A stretch of DNA of 64,000 bases from Sinohyriopsis cumingii (GCA_028554795.2 CM068828.1:11800314-11864313), one strand, 5' to 3'; counted from the stretch's first letter, positions 12,692 through 24,551 are shown. The notes: a model not told the origin generated them from the sequence alone. Translations and numbers: made by a program.

Positions 12692-13000
12692 CGCTCCGGT
12701 GGCCTGGTGGTTATAGCATCCGCCTCAGATGCGGGAGGTCGTGGGTTCGATCCCCGGCCGAGTCATACCAAAGACTTACAAAATTGGTACTAACAGCTGC
12801 CTCGCTTGGCGCTCAGCATTTAGAGGTTAGTGTTAGGACTGGTCGGCCTGGTGTCAGGATAATGTGACTGGCTGGGACATCATGCTACATGTCTGCGACA
12901 TGATGCCCCAGTGCTAGACATCACTATAATCTGCCACACTGCAGACATCGTAGTGATATGACTGAATTTTTATTAAAGCTACGTTAAAAATCCAAATCAC
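12692..13000 (+). mobile_element. SINE-2 (tRNA-derived), full-length, followed by (CA)n
   Basis: Head with A box TGGCCTGGTGGTTATAGCA and B box GGTTCGATCC, then GAGTCATACCAAAGACTTAC. The body carries a conserved hairpin (GGGACATCATGC ... ACATGATGCCCC) and ends ACGTTAAAAATCCAAATCAC followed by (CA)n. Flanks CTTTCTGTT on both sides look like a target-site duplication. Other copies are at 15130, 48528, 52783, 54803 and a tail at 38886. Confidence 0.92.
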
Positions 13001-13439
13001 ACACACACACACACACACTTTCTGTTCCATAGATTAAGAGTCGTAACAAATGACAGAGAAGGCCAATTTCTCAATCCTAACTTTGCTTCCTGCCACTGCC
13101 ATAATGTGCCCTATGATTAGTTCAGAACAGAGTTCTCTGTGGTGGCTACATACATTCATGGTTCATTCTTAATCAGACGCAAAAGGCAGAAGTTGGTCTA
13201 TTGATATAAATAGGCCGCGTGACCAAATCCCTTTACCTGAGCACTTGGACTGGCTATACAAATATGTTTAGGGTCATCACAAAAATTAACTACTGATTTC
13301 ATCAGTTAGAACTCATTTACATATGGTATTTTTGGTAAAGTGGCAACTGAAAATTCCCCGTTTTTACACCGACTTTTGATCAATATTTGCACAATTAAAG
13401 GGCTTTTCCAGGTGGGGAACAAATCCATACTGTTTTCGA
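13001..13439. other. No feature seen
   Basis: Unique-looking AT-rich sequence between SINE-2 and the degenerate satellite; no gene or repeat recognised. Confidence 0.4.
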
Positions 13440-14115
13440 TATTACCCTGAAAATTACCTCATTAAAATGCACGCAGCTCACCCATTATCTTGTCCGTGAG
13501 CTTCATGTTAAACGCATATATTCCAATTTTGATCAAAACCGGATCAGAAATACGACCTTCAGAGAGGTAACAAGTTCAGCCATTCAACTGCAAGATAACC
13601 TCATTAATGTATGGATCTTGCTCCTTCTCAAACCCATCAAAGATCTTAACGATAAAAGCCCCCAGTTAGATAAAAATCCGATAGAAATCTGGTCTTCTGA
13701 GGGTAACAGTTAGTTTCGTGGAGCTTGCTTGTTTGAGTTCTTAATAATATTAGCATACATTTCAAGTTTAATCAAAGTCCGATAAGAAATGGAGCATTCC
13801 GAGTGCTAACAGGCTTAACCTTTTAGGCGCAATACGACTTCCTTAGCAAGCATGTCTCTTGCTGTTTTCGAACTTAGCCGAGTTCTTAATGATACAAATA
13901 TTTATTGCAAGTTTGATTAAAAAAACTGGATAAAACAAATATGGCCTCCAGAGTGGTAACAAGGTTAACCAATCAGAAGCAAAATCACTTTTTTTTATTG
14001 CGGATGAATCTTGCGCATTATTTAACTCAGCTGAGATTTGGATGATATAAACCCATACTCCAAATTTTATTTATACTGGGTCAAAACGTTGACTCTATAG
14101 GGAGGTAACAGTAAA
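13440..14115 (+). repeat. Degenerate satellite family A, about five units
   Basis: Units spaced about 100-150 bp share the phrases TTTGATCAAAATCGGATCAG, 'GGCCTCCAGAGTGGTAACAAG', 'CAACCAATCAGATGCAAGAT' and 'CTCATTAATGTATGGATCTT' in mutated form. It ends near 14200 with TCACTGGGCCTTACGGCTTC / GTGAGCTAATAAAA. Related blocks lie at 11.5-11.7 and 56.9-57.6 kb. Confidence 0.7.
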
Positions 14116-14352
14116 ATGCTGACAGATGGTGTGTGAACACACCTGACTCAGGACCATGTCATAAGCTCACTGGGCCTTACGGCTTCGTGAGCTAATAAAA
14201 TAACTGAACCAAAGCCTTACCAAACTATTGCTGCTGCCGCTGCTGTCATAAATGTGACTGCTGTGTTTCAATTTCAACTAACAAAGCTTGACCAAAGTAT
14301 TTTCATAAAATAACACAAAAAATTGACATATACTAAGAAGTTTTGTTTTAAA

Positions 14353-14575
14353 TGTTGTTGTTGTAGGGTTTAACGCCATTTTTTCAGCACAATAACTGGT
14401 GGAGGAAGAACCCTGGAAAATCCCGGGAAGAACCAACGACCCACGAGAAGCTACTGGCAAGCTTTCTCACGTACCCACGTTAGTCGAGTCTGAGACTCGA
14501 ACCTACGCAGACAGGTGATATGGCAGTGATCCGGAACGGTGAGTGCTTTAGACCACTTGGCCATTCGGGGACCCT
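14353..14575 (-). mobile_element. SINE-1, minus-strand copy
   Basis: Begins TGTTGTTGTTGTAGGGTTTAA and ends AGACCACTTGGCCATTCGGG. Flanks TTTTAAATGTTG and CTTTAAATATTG resemble a slightly mutated target-site duplication. Confidence 0.93.
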
Positions 14576-14640
14576 TTAAATATTGCAAAATTACATGAAG
14601 AATGTCATTAATGCACATCATATGCGGCACTGTATTAGAT

Positions 14641-14792
14641 GGGCGTTATCTTGGCCCTACTAGGACATGGTTGAGTAGAGATAATTGATATAGGCGTTAT
14701 CTTGGCCCTACTAGGACATGGTTGAGTAGAGATAATTGATATAGGCGTTATCTTGGCCCTACTAGGACATGGTTGAGTAGAGATAACTGACA
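14641..14792. repeat. 51-bp tandem repeat, three units
   Basis: Units begin GCGTTATCTTGGCCCTACTA at 14643, 14694 and 14745 and are nearly identical, so the array is young. The third unit breaks off in AGAGATAACTGAC. Confidence 0.98.
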
Positions 14793-14864
14793 AAAGGTCA
14801 AAAGTGAAAAGGACCTTTGGTCAACTTGTACAGTCGTGCAAGTCTTTGTGCATACAGTGCCTTA

Positions 14865-15060
14865 TTACCAAATAGGCAGATTAGCCACCGGCCTATGGGT
14901 CCCACGCCTTTTAGGGGCCCCGCGACAAAATAATAATGATAAAACGTATTTGGAGATCATTTGCGAGGGGGACCCAAAGATTTCGACTGCCCAAGGGCCT
15001 CCAATGGGTTTATTCCGGCACCGTGTGCATAAACCATTATTTTCTTGTTAAACTTACATA
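14865..15060. mobile_element. GC-rich fragment, possible DNA-transposon piece
   Basis: GGGTCCCACGCCTTTTAGGG followed by GCCCCGCGAC, with CCCAAGGGCCTCC downstream, is far more GC-rich than its surroundings and has the look of a hAT-type element fragment. No clean terminal repeats were found. Weak assignment. Confidence 0.25.
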
Positions 15061-15129
15061 ACTGAGACCTCAGACCCGACTGTAAAATAAGAAAAACAAA
15101 AAACAAAACATGATCATTATGAAACTCCT

Positions 15130-15421
15130 GATTTGGATTTTTAACGCAGTTTTAATAATGTTTCAGTCACATCGCTACGATTTCTGGAGTGTGGGCAGTT
15201 TATAGTGATGTCTAGCACTGGGGCATCATGCCGCAGACACGTAGCATAATGTCCCACCCTGCACATTATCCCGACACCAGGCCAACCAGTCCTAGCTGAG
15301 CGCTTAGCAAGACAGCTGTTAGTACCATTTTTATAAGTCTTTGGTAACACTCGGTCGTGGTTAGATACCGCGGCCTCACGCATCCGAGGTGGATGCTCTA
15401 ACCACTTGGTCAACAGAGTAG
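15130..15421 (-). mobile_element. SINE-2, minus-strand copy
   Basis: Reverse complement of SINE-2: TTGGATTTTTAACGCAG on the left, the hairpin GGGGCATCATGCC ... GCATAATGTCCCAC in the middle, and the tRNA head (CTAACCACTTGGTCAAC) on the right. Its head directly abuts the minisatellite at 15428. Confidence 0.93.
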
Positions 15422-15427
15422 TCGATA

Positions 15428-16135
15428 CAGCAACAATAAAGATTAACCTGTTCAACGTGAATTCAGTGTAGTTGCAAGAAATACCAAAGCCCCTTGGTAC
15501 CTTGGTATAGCGTTAATATCGATTTCAACAACCTCTTCAACGTTATAATAATTCAGTGTAGTGATAGGAAATACAAAAGGACCTTGGTACAGCATCAATA
15601 AAGATTTCAACATCATGTTCAATGAGAACTCAGTGTAGTGATAGGAAATACAAAAGGCCCTTGGTACAACATCAATAAAGATTTCAATGAGTACTCAGTT
15701 TAGTGATAGGAAATACAAAAGGCCCTTGGTACAACATCAATAAAAATTTGAAGTAGTGATAGGAAATACAAAAGGCCCTTGGTACAACATCAATAAAGAT
15801 TTGAAGTAGTGATAGGAAATACAAAAGGCCCTTGGTACAACATCAATAAAGATCTGAAGTAGTGATAGGAAATACAAAAGGCCCTTGGTACAACATCAAT
15901 AAAGATTTGAAGTAGTGATAGGAAATACAAAAGGCCCTTGGCACAACATCAATAAAGATTTGAAGTAGTGATAGGAAATACAAAAGGCCCTTGGCACAAC
16001 ATCAATAAAGATTTGAAGTAGTGATAGGAAATACAAAAGGCCCTTGGTACAACATCAATAAAGATTTGAAGTAGTGATAGGAAATACAAAAGGCCCTTGG
16101 CACAACATCAATAAAGATTTGAACATCCTGTTCAA
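15428..16135. repeat. Minisatellite with stepwise shortening unit (90 to 53 bp), about 11 units
   Basis: Units carry GTGATAGGAAATACAAAAGG and CTTGGTACAACATCAATAAA. Unit starts at 15471, 15561, 15639, 15703, 15756 and then every 53 bp to 16074 give intervals of 90, 78, 64 and then seven times 53. The part lost is the spacer AACATCATGTTCAATGAGAA; a remnant (GAACATCCTGTTCAAAAT) reappears after the last unit. Confidence 0.97.
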
Positions 16136-18040
16136 AATTTATTTTCGTCAGTAACTAAAACAAAAATTCAACAAACAAACTTCGAGATATTAGAACTTTT
16201 ATTTTTATGTTTTCTGTAAATAAACATAAACAACAATACTGATAATAGCGTATAACATGTAAAATGTATTATTTTCCTAAATGAACTGTATGCAGGGCTA
16301 TCCTTTTAACTGAAGACCAGGCAATTTCTGACATGTCTAATTATGTGTACTTCATCACTAGATATGTGGTTTTCATGAGGCACAAAACGTTTATAATGCA
16401 TTTTCCATTACATAAAATTTTATCATTGAAACCTTTGACAAAATTATTTGTTTAGAATTAAGGAAAACAGAAAGCAACAATTTTTTAAACAAACAAGTCT
16501 AAGGCAAATTAATACAGATTAGGAAATGGGTAATATATGATCAACTTAAATTGAATTTTACATGTACTTTCATTTTCCATATTGATAACATGCAGTCACA
16601 CATCCACTCTCTTGAATACATTCAACATAATGCAAGGTATCACTGTATTATTAGTATATAATCTCAGAATATTCCATCAAGATTTCATACATAGTTTACA
16701 TAGAATGTGCTTAAATCAACTTGATAGAAATATAAACAACTTTAGGGATTAGCAGAATGACATGCACAATTTTCATATCTAAATAAACATAAAATATAGT
16801 TGTGGTTATTTCAATTATATACACTTTTACATATACAGCTGTGATTATTTCAACTATTTATATATTTACATATATACAAAAGTAAATAAATGGCTAAAAC
16901 AGCTTTCTTCATCCTTTCCAATAAAATGATTCGTACAAGGTTGTTTCTAGTTAAGACTGCATGGGTACGTGAATCTTGTGACACTAAGGTCCTGAAGAAA
17001 TTCATTTCAAATCAATGATCAAAGTACTGAGAATAATGGTGCTTGGCGGTGGGGATAGGTTTGAAGTGAAAATTTACATAAGATCGAATGGTAGATTATA
17101 CAACTGAATGGTAGAATGGTATGCGAAGTCCTCAATATCATTATCTTATCGTACATTTTACTTTATGTTTATCATGCTTGAGAATTTGATCTAAAATTAG
17201 AAAAATTATTTAAAGAATTTCTTTTCAAAAGCATTTTCTACTACTGTTGCAAATAATACCATCAGTGGCAAACAACTACTATAAAGTTGAATGACTTAAC
17301 CAATATAGGAGTTGCCTCCCTGGTCTTTTCAATTTCCCCAATTTGGTATCAAAATGCAATTTGTTGGTATTATTGTTATTTAACTTGGAAAAAGAGAATA
17401 GATACTATACGCTACAGACATGGATCTAAACCAGAAAGAAGGATATTTAATAAATTCACATTGTTACAAGTTCTGTGTCGGAAGTCTTTATTCAGTAGGA
17501 GAGACAATTTGATAACGAATCTACTACACTCACCCAAACAGTGGAATCAGACTGGTATAGACTTTAAAAAAAACAACAAAAAACAAACAAACCTGGATGT
17601 GATAACACTAAAATTATATTAGGAAATTTATTGATATATTAGTAAAAAATATTTAGAAATATTAGATCTTGCACAGAGTGACGAGTCTAAAGGCAAGCAA
17701 TTAGTAATTTTAATAATATATACTTAATGTCTGAATAACTGGCAATGTTTTGACCACCTGGGTATGTACAGTGTTGTTTGAATGCTAAATATCAATCTAA
17801 AATGGCAAATAACAACCACACTGTGACGAAGGAATAAAAAACATCACACATCTTTAGTCTGAAACTTCAAAACTAGATTTTTGGAAGCACATCTTTGTGT
17901 TGCAAGCATCATACTTATAACCTGAAATATCCGACTTCTTTGGTGATTAATTTGCTTAAGACATTTCTTTTTACACCATTACAGTTAGATTTTTATTTAG
18001 ACAAAAAAATTCTTAAGCACATCTTTATACATGTATCTTA

Positions 18041-18175
18041 TTGGGCTTGGCCAAGGTATGCGTGAAAGATGTCAGTAGCTTTCCATGGGTTGATGGTTCT
18101 TATTGGGTTCTTCCTCCAGTTATCCTGGCTGCAATATATAGCCTATCTTGTGCTGAGAAATGGTTTTAACCCCAA
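18041..18175 (+). mobile_element. SINE-1, 5'-truncated and diverged
   Basis: Only the body remains: GTCAGTAGCTTTCCATGGG, TTCTTCCTCCAGTTATCC, TATAGCCTATCTTGTGCTG, ending GTTTTAACCCCAAAG. No tRNA head. Confidence 0.8.
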
Positions 18176-19852
18176 AGTATCAACATGTATATTAAATAGT
18201 TACAAATAAAATGTTTAAATACCAAAGATTTGTTTTGTTGACTGATTTCCATCAACAGCAAACATGTAAGTTGGCCAGTTCCTGATTATATGAACCAAGT
18301 AATATAACACAAAATTTTCCCCAGATGGATGTGCATTTTTCCATGTATCTTGTTTCTACTGAAGTATTTTCTGTAACAAAACACTAACACCAGGGCCTCT
18401 TAATGTGATAAAAAAATATTCAAGACATGCCATTTATTCAAAAACTTGACTAGAATACATATCTAACTTATGGTAAATTTTAATTTTGGTTTTGACCATG
18501 ATAATCAATAATTACAGACTTAATTATGACTTTAACTATTATTGGCCATAAAAATTTACCTTCAATTTTTAGATGTTACAAACATCCATCTAATTTTGAT
18601 TGTAGTTGAAGTTAAAAAAAATGTTACAATTATTATTATCATCATCATTAGGAAATACAAATGATATTTCCTGTTAAAGAGATGATACCCGAACCCAGGC
18701 TCATAACTGACCACTCAGAACAGAGATGATCAGCCCCCTAATCTAACAGAGATGACCAGCCTAGCCTAAATCTTAAATATCATTGTTTTTCCCCTTACAA
18801 ACGTTATGTGGCATAAAGGTCTTTGATGAATGGTGTTAAAATTTTATGAAAACTGGACAAGAGATACTGAAGTTGTAAAGATTTTAAGCTGTATATATGT
18901 TGTGAAGACAACTCAAGTAGGTGACCTATTAGCAGACTGCTTTACCATTCTAATTTGTGGAGTAAACATATTAAGGTGAACATCAAGCACAGCGATAGCA
19001 CTGGTCATTGGAACTACTGATGTACAGTTGTCGACTGACAGTCACTTCCTAGACCACTTGATCAACAGACCATCAGTTATGACCCTGGTTTTCCCCATAC
19101 CAACCAGTGTTGTACTTTTGTATCTCATTTTAAATTTTAAAACATTCATGACACCTCAACATATCCCCACCCCCAACCCGTAAAGCAAAATAGAACCAAT
19201 TTTACATATATTTGTTTAAAATGCATTTCTGCTGGTGAAAATATTCTGGTGCAAAGTTTTATCTTTCAACACATATGTGGCACAATATGTTATCTTCCCA
19301 ACCAAAGAGATTAAATACATAAAAGATCAAACACAACAAATCTGAAACATTTAAAGCACCCTAACAAATACCTGCCCCCCCCCACTTCATCAGATGATGA
19401 TCTGTCACATGAAGCTCCAGATAAAACATTTTAGTAGAATCCAATTATGTTATTATTTTCAATATGCTGATGATTTTGTTATTGAAATACTACTTTAATA
19501 ATACTCATCATAGACCACATTTTAGTAAATAATGTCTTCACATTTTGCCTTGACATTCTACTCCAGGAGTCCTATTCACATTCCATCAGCCAATTCAGTT
19601 TTTGGGATTACTAATGAGCATAACCCATTTCAAACACTATACTGTAGAAATAAAACACATGAAAGTTAATAGCAAACTAAATTCAAAATTTGCTGCATTC
19701 TTTTTGTACTGTTGATATCCCAAAACTGTCAGTAATGACAAAGGAATGGCAAATGACATATTTACAGTCAGAACACTGTAATTCTATTGGGTAATCATTC
19801 GTATCTTGATGCGCAATAGAATAAAACCTTCTGCATTTTCAGTTATGACTTT

Positions 19853-20031
19853 AGCCATGCTAGCTCAGTAGACAGAGCAACAGACTCTTAATCAAAGGGT
19901 TGTGGGTTCAATACCCACCTATACCTGCCTGGATTGTCTGCATTGATGTATCCTTGGGAAAGACACACTCCCATTTTCTATGTATGTATAGCCAATAATG
20001 TGCTAAAAGTGCCATTAAAACCAATCAAGCA
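19853..20031 (+). mobile_element. SINE-3 with tRNA-Lys(CUU)-like head
   Basis: GCTAGCTCAGTAGACAGAGC, then GACTCTTAATC at the anticodon position, then GTTGTGGGTTCAATACCCAC closely follow tRNA-Lys(CUU). The acceptor stem is lost and a body follows (TGATGTATCCTTGGGAAAGA ... GCCATTAAAACCAATCAAGC), so this is a SINE and not a tRNA gene. It is antisense to a possible TSC22 3' UTR. Confidence 0.8.
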
Positions 20032-20846
20032 AGAATCATAAAACTGCTGAATTAAGTCCAGAATCACACTTTGTATATTGCACACTGTACAAATAATGCA
20101 ATATTTGATAAGCCTTCCATAATTTACACAAGTGATTGATGATCACTATTATTTTAGAACATTTTTTTTAAATTATGGAGAGTCTAATGTCCACACCAAG
20201 CATTCAGTTTTCTTTAGTTCATGCCTTCTCTTAGTGACAAAGATATCCCAAACTTCACTGACCTTCTCTTAATGACAAAACTATCAAAGATTTCACTTTT
20301 TTTTTTTTTTTGGATGGATAGGATAAATATTTCCCATCTTACATGTTCTGTCACAAATTTTCATCATCTAGTGATGTTGTACTCTTTTTAAGCCTTCCAA
20401 AACCTATGACTGGCAGTCTGTTGCAGTATCTTGAATATAATACAACTTGCAACCTGCCTAATGCATTGTAATAAAATCACAAACAAAAAAAGAAAAAATC
20501 ATGGTGGCATCTTCAGCCATCAGTCTAAAGGAGTCGTGATTTGGTATATCAATGTGATTTGGGTTCAGAAGTATACAGGATGCTTAGAGTGTTTATATCA
20601 CAACTGTCACACCACTTTCCTGGTCTTCCAATTTCACTCACCATCTTGCCACTAATGGTCATCTGGATTGTACATGAAGTAGCAATAACAGGTCAAGTTG
20701 CTTGCATACCATGCCTTGGAAGTGACTGCTCTCCTTTTAGAGAATTAATTGTCTCTTCATAACAGGATCTACCTAATTTCCCTATAGCAGGGTTTTTCAT
20801 CAGGTATCCCATTAGCTATGATAGTCAATATGATGTGTTGAACCCC

Positions 20847-21041
20847 TCATGACAACGACTGCTGCTGAGCCTGTGTTTTCAATTGTGCTAATTTTGAAAT
20901 AGTCTCCTGTGAGGCAGCAGCCATCAGAATTTGATTTTCAAGTTCTAACTGATTGTTTCTTTCTGTAAGTTCTTTAATTTGCTCTTTTAGAACCTCCACT
21001 TCCTCCCGTACTGCATACATCAGGTGACTCTTCACCAGGTC
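20847..21041 (-). CDS. TSC22-domain protein, terminal coding exon (TSC box and leucine zipper)
   Basis: Last coding exon: acceptor TTTCCAG, then [20 protein letters not shown] (residues 81-100), and stop TGA at 20849-20847. This is the conserved core of the TSC22/GILZ family: the rest of the TSC box followed by a leucine zipper with heptad leucines at 98, 105, 112 and 119. The zipper ends with [11 protein letters not shown], matching the family pattern. The tail (120-144) is Ala/Gln-rich and ends QAQQQSLS. Family members dimerise through the zipper, lack a basic DNA-binding region, and act by binding other transcription and signalling factors in growth, stress and osmotic responses (known of the family; not shown here). 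Which TSC22D paralogue this corresponds to cannot be settled, since invertebrates often have one gene. The zipper reading frame is intact. Confidence 0.95.
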   Translation of the reverse strand, partial: DLVKSHLMYAVREEVEVLKEQIKELTERNNQLELENQILMAAASQETISKLAQLKTQAQQQSLS

Positions 21042-24000
21042 CTGGAAAGGAAGCAAGAAAAATCTTTGAAACATGTTTATTTTAAAATAACAACTGCATA
21101 TTACCATTGTTCTTTCACGCTTTTTTAAAAATATCTTTCTTGATGAATGAATGTTGTAATTGTAGGTTATTGTTATGATTCTGTAGTTACAAACTAAGCA
21201 ACAGAAAGGAAAACCAGCAAATTTTGTAAAACTTCATAAATTATTTAATTGTCAAATTTATAAATGAAAATGTGAAAGGAACTTGCAGTTTTGTGAAGTG
21301 AATCCAAAAATAATCCTGGATAAATTTCTATGAAAGTCCAAAAGAATAAAACGTTCTGTATAAATTTCAAAATCAGAAATGTACTGGTCTGCCAAGAATC
21401 CAGATTTTGCCAAAATGGTCACGTCCAGAATTCCTCTGAATAATTCTCTATAGTTCCAGAATATTATAGTCCAAATAATGAGCACTTTATTTCCACTGAA
21501 CAGTCCAAACAAATGTCTTTCCTCTCAAATAATATCTAAGTACAAAATAAAACGTGCAGATGTACAGCAGGAACACAAGAAATAAGAATGACTCCAAAAC
21601 AGGAATGAATATGATTACTCTGTGCTCTCCTTGTATACGTCTCGTACTATGACTGTATTTCACACCATACTCCATGTGACTGATCTCATTACTCCATAAA
21701 TCTTGAAACTGTCTATTCATGCAACCTAGCCCAACCAATGGGAAGTTACTGAATTCTTCAAGAACTGTCCAAACCCCATCAGCCAATGAAAAGAAGGCAT
21801 TAAGCTTTATTAAGATTATTATTAGTAACTGTCAACACATACATAAGCATCTATTTATAGATCCTATGTAATTTTAGGTTCTTAACAGATCCAAGTCATG
21901 TAGGCAAAATCCAACTAAACATAATCTGCACAACTTAATGCCAAGAATTTTTTTTTACAAAAATCTATTAAATACATGTACTAAAAGTACAAAAAATATA
22001 GATATACATAACATTATAATGTTTGTACTCTTGGCTGGTGTTAGCAAGACCAAATTACAATGGAGCAAGTTTTTTAGCCCAATGTACATTGGCCCAGACC
22101 ACAATACTGAACACCACAAACAGTAGAACTTACTTTATTATATAGCACTATTAGCAATATTAAAAACTGTTCTTAAATTGTTGTACCCAATACTAAAATT
22201 AATACAAATATTCCTGAAACAAAATCTTGCTTCAATTATTTTGTATCATTTAAAAGTGCTTAATACATGCTAAGACAATAAGACATCAAAAAATTTTTAA
22301 TGTTCGTTCTGTCAGGCAGGTGTTATTCTTGCTATATTTGTCATTACTATGTGCCCTGCCCTGTTTATATTGTCTATTATTTTTTGTCTGTTTTACATGT
22401 AAACTGTTGAACTGGACATTTTTCTACCCAAAGCTGGCTAGCAGAATAGAATGCCTTTCTTGTCAAAGAGGTGATCAATTTCACTGGTATACAAATGGTT
22501 TTACAGATTCTGATTTACCTGGGCACCATCCAAGAGGGTGTGGTTAATGATCTTAGACACCATCCAAGAGGGTGTGGTTAATGATCTTAGACACCACCCA
22601 AGAAGGTGTGGTTAATGATCTTAGGAACCATCCAAGAGGGTGTGGTTAATGATCTTAGACACCATCCAAGAGGGTGTGGTAAATGATCTTAGACACCATC
22701 CAAGAGGGTGTGGTTAATGATCTTAGAGATGTAAAGAAGACAAGATGAAGTCTTTTCCATTTGTTTCTAGAGGTGAATGGTTACTCAAGCATGAGGAATT
22801 AAATATTGAATGTCCAGGATAGATGGAACCCAAGTTTGCCTAAATCATCCCACTTTTTTGACCTGGTCGGAACCCCATGTTTCCTATTTTTTTTTATTTC
22901 TGGAATATATAGAGCTTACTCTGATTCTACTAAATTATCCACAATTGAGATTCTCAAAAGCAATATACCAGGTTAACACACTTGTACTTCAACAGAAAGG
23001 ACTGGTGACCAATGAATGACTCAAACCTACAATTGTCAAGGAGATCACTAACTTATCTCTTTCCAACAACCTGCCCATGCAGCCATCTATAAACAATGAC
23101 TAATATCAGAATATGTTTTGTATCTATTATACACAAGCCACTTTGTAGACCGGTAATCCTCTCATATCTACAGGGCTTATGACTCGTTACATTTGTACTC
23201 AATAATACTGCAGAACATTATCTTTCCTGGTGTAGATTTCCTCATATGCACGTGGTAACATTTTACAGCATCTCGGTGCAATTGTGACAATGTAGTGTGA
23301 ACTAAAGGGAAAGTTTTTTTTAAAAAATGTAAAAATGAAATGCACAAAAATTCTGGATGATAATCACTTCCAAATAAATGTAAACAGTAAGTACAACAAG
23401 ACAATAGATCAATCATAAAGCTGTTAAAATTCTGTAAATGAATATAATATAAAAGATGACAGTAACCCATACAAAATCTGGTTAACATTTGTTGTATCAA
23501 TGGCATTCCCTTTAACAGTCAATTTATCTTGGGTGATACAAAATTAGATAGCTTCTTCCTTCAGCTCACTGATTATGTGGCTTATTTGCTTGCAAGTACT
23601 CCTGTAAATTTTAACCTTTGGAAAAATGCCCCTGTCGAAAATGACCATTTTTTGAAAGAAAAAATCACTGCCATGGGGAAAAGTTGGATAACTGACAGGG
23701 TTCTCACGAAGATTTCACAAGACTTAATTGAGTCTAAAATGTGGTCCTTCACCATTTTCCTATAAACAATGCTTGTGCACTTCACAACTATTAGTTTCTG
23801 TGCTTGCTACGAATGTTTTTAATTACAACTATAATTGATAATGCTATCTGTAACCATGATAAAGATGGGAAAAAATTAGTCTTCAGTGTGCAAAAAGCAA
23901 CAGAAGAAACTAAATACATGTACTGTCACAAACATTATCAAAAGAAGAGACCAAGAAAGTACAAGAAATGCTGGGACAATGAACACAAATGGCCGATGTA

Positions 24001-24505
24001 CAACCCAGGTGAGGTTGTGATATTGTGCGCTTTCTGTAATGATACTCAGAGAAATACAAAAGTGTGGCGGTACCTCTTTTGTGATATTGTTGGTGAAATA
24101 CAATCAATACTGTTTTGACCTGATTTTAATGAATAATAAATGTTGAATTAGGAAATGAGCTGGTTCCTGTCCGATTTTAGAAAGAGTGATGAAATTCAAG
24201 ATAGTAAAAATAATCCTAATCGTGAACCCTGTTTCAGTACTCCAAGTAGATGCCAAATTTGATTAATCCCACAGAGTTCTATTTTGGTATCTGTACCAAG
24301 CAAAACTTCAAAGCTCTATTTAGCTGCCAAGCTGTATCTTGTAGGTTTGCAATGATCCATATCATTTCTGAATCAAAGCAGGAACAAATTATTGGTGGGA
24401 AGAAAAAAAAAAAAAAAACTAAACAAACTATGAAAGGTTTTTATAGATATTCTTAAGGAGGCAATTTCTTTATACATCTGACAGTAGTAACTACAAACCA
24501 CTTAC
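21042..24505 (-). other. TSC22 intron 2 (3.46 kb)
   Basis: Bounded by the exon 2 donor GTAAGT and the exon 3 acceptor TTTCCAG. It holds the 34-bp array at 22524. An open stretch at 23804-24118 plus, Lys/Cys-rich, is not recognised and runs antisense to the gene, so I do not call it. Confidence 0.85.
22524..22727. repeat. 34-bp minisatellite, six units
   Basis: Unit CACCATCCAAGAGGGTGTGG followed by TTAATGATCTTAGA, starting at 22524 and every 34 bp, with few differences. Each unit can form a short stem (CACC ... GGTG). It lies within TSC22 intron 2. Confidence 0.98.
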
Positions 24506-24551
24506 CATTGCTTGCTCTATTTTGTTGTCAATAGCCACTGTACTTGAGCCA
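24506..24551 (-). CDS. TSC22-domain protein, coding exon 2 (46-nt small exon)
   Basis: Small internal exon bounded by a TTTTCAG acceptor and a GTAAGT donor on the minus strand. One base completes codon 65 (Cys); the rest encodes GSSTVAIDNKIEQAM (66-80) and ends exactly on a codon boundary. The residues VAIDNKIEQAMDLVK across the exon 2-exon 3 joint are the start of the TSC box, almost invariant in TSC22D proteins. A separate small exon carrying this motif is also how vertebrate TSC22 genes are built (known). Flanking introns are 15.7 kb on the exon 1 side and 3.5 kb on the exon 3 side. Both splice sites are canonical and the phase fits both neighbours, so I am confident in the exon even though it is only 46 nt. 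Confidence 0.93.

Larger units (their letters stand above)
16140..20846 (-). other. Non-coding region downstream of TSC22, possible long 3' UTR
   Basis: AT-rich and without a convincing gene. Directly below the TSC22 stop codon the sequence is mostly single-copy in appearance apart from a SINE-1 fragment (18041-18175) and a SINE-3 copy (19853-20031). Minus-strand AATAAA candidates (TTTATT on the plus strand) occur near 18433, 17992, 17622, 16198 and 16136, so the UTR end cannot be fixed. A 111-codon plus-strand open stretch at 17287-17622 has no recognisable motif and AT-driven composition. Confidence 0.35.

Noticed and set aside
12692-12770. tRNA gene at the SINE-2 head
   Set aside because: Same head recurs in other SINE-2 copies with the same body; acceptor stem not closed.
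17287-17622. 111-codon open frame in the TSC22 downstream region
   Set aside because: No recognisable motif, AT-driven residues, and a Lys/Asn tail from an A-rich run.
19853-19930. tRNA-Lys(CUU) gene
   Set aside because: No paired acceptor stem and a SINE body follows directly.
23804-24118. 104-codon Cys/Lys-rich plus-strand open frame in TSC22 intron 2
   Set aside because: Antisense to the gene, no family recognised, no promoter or splice context; left as unassigned.
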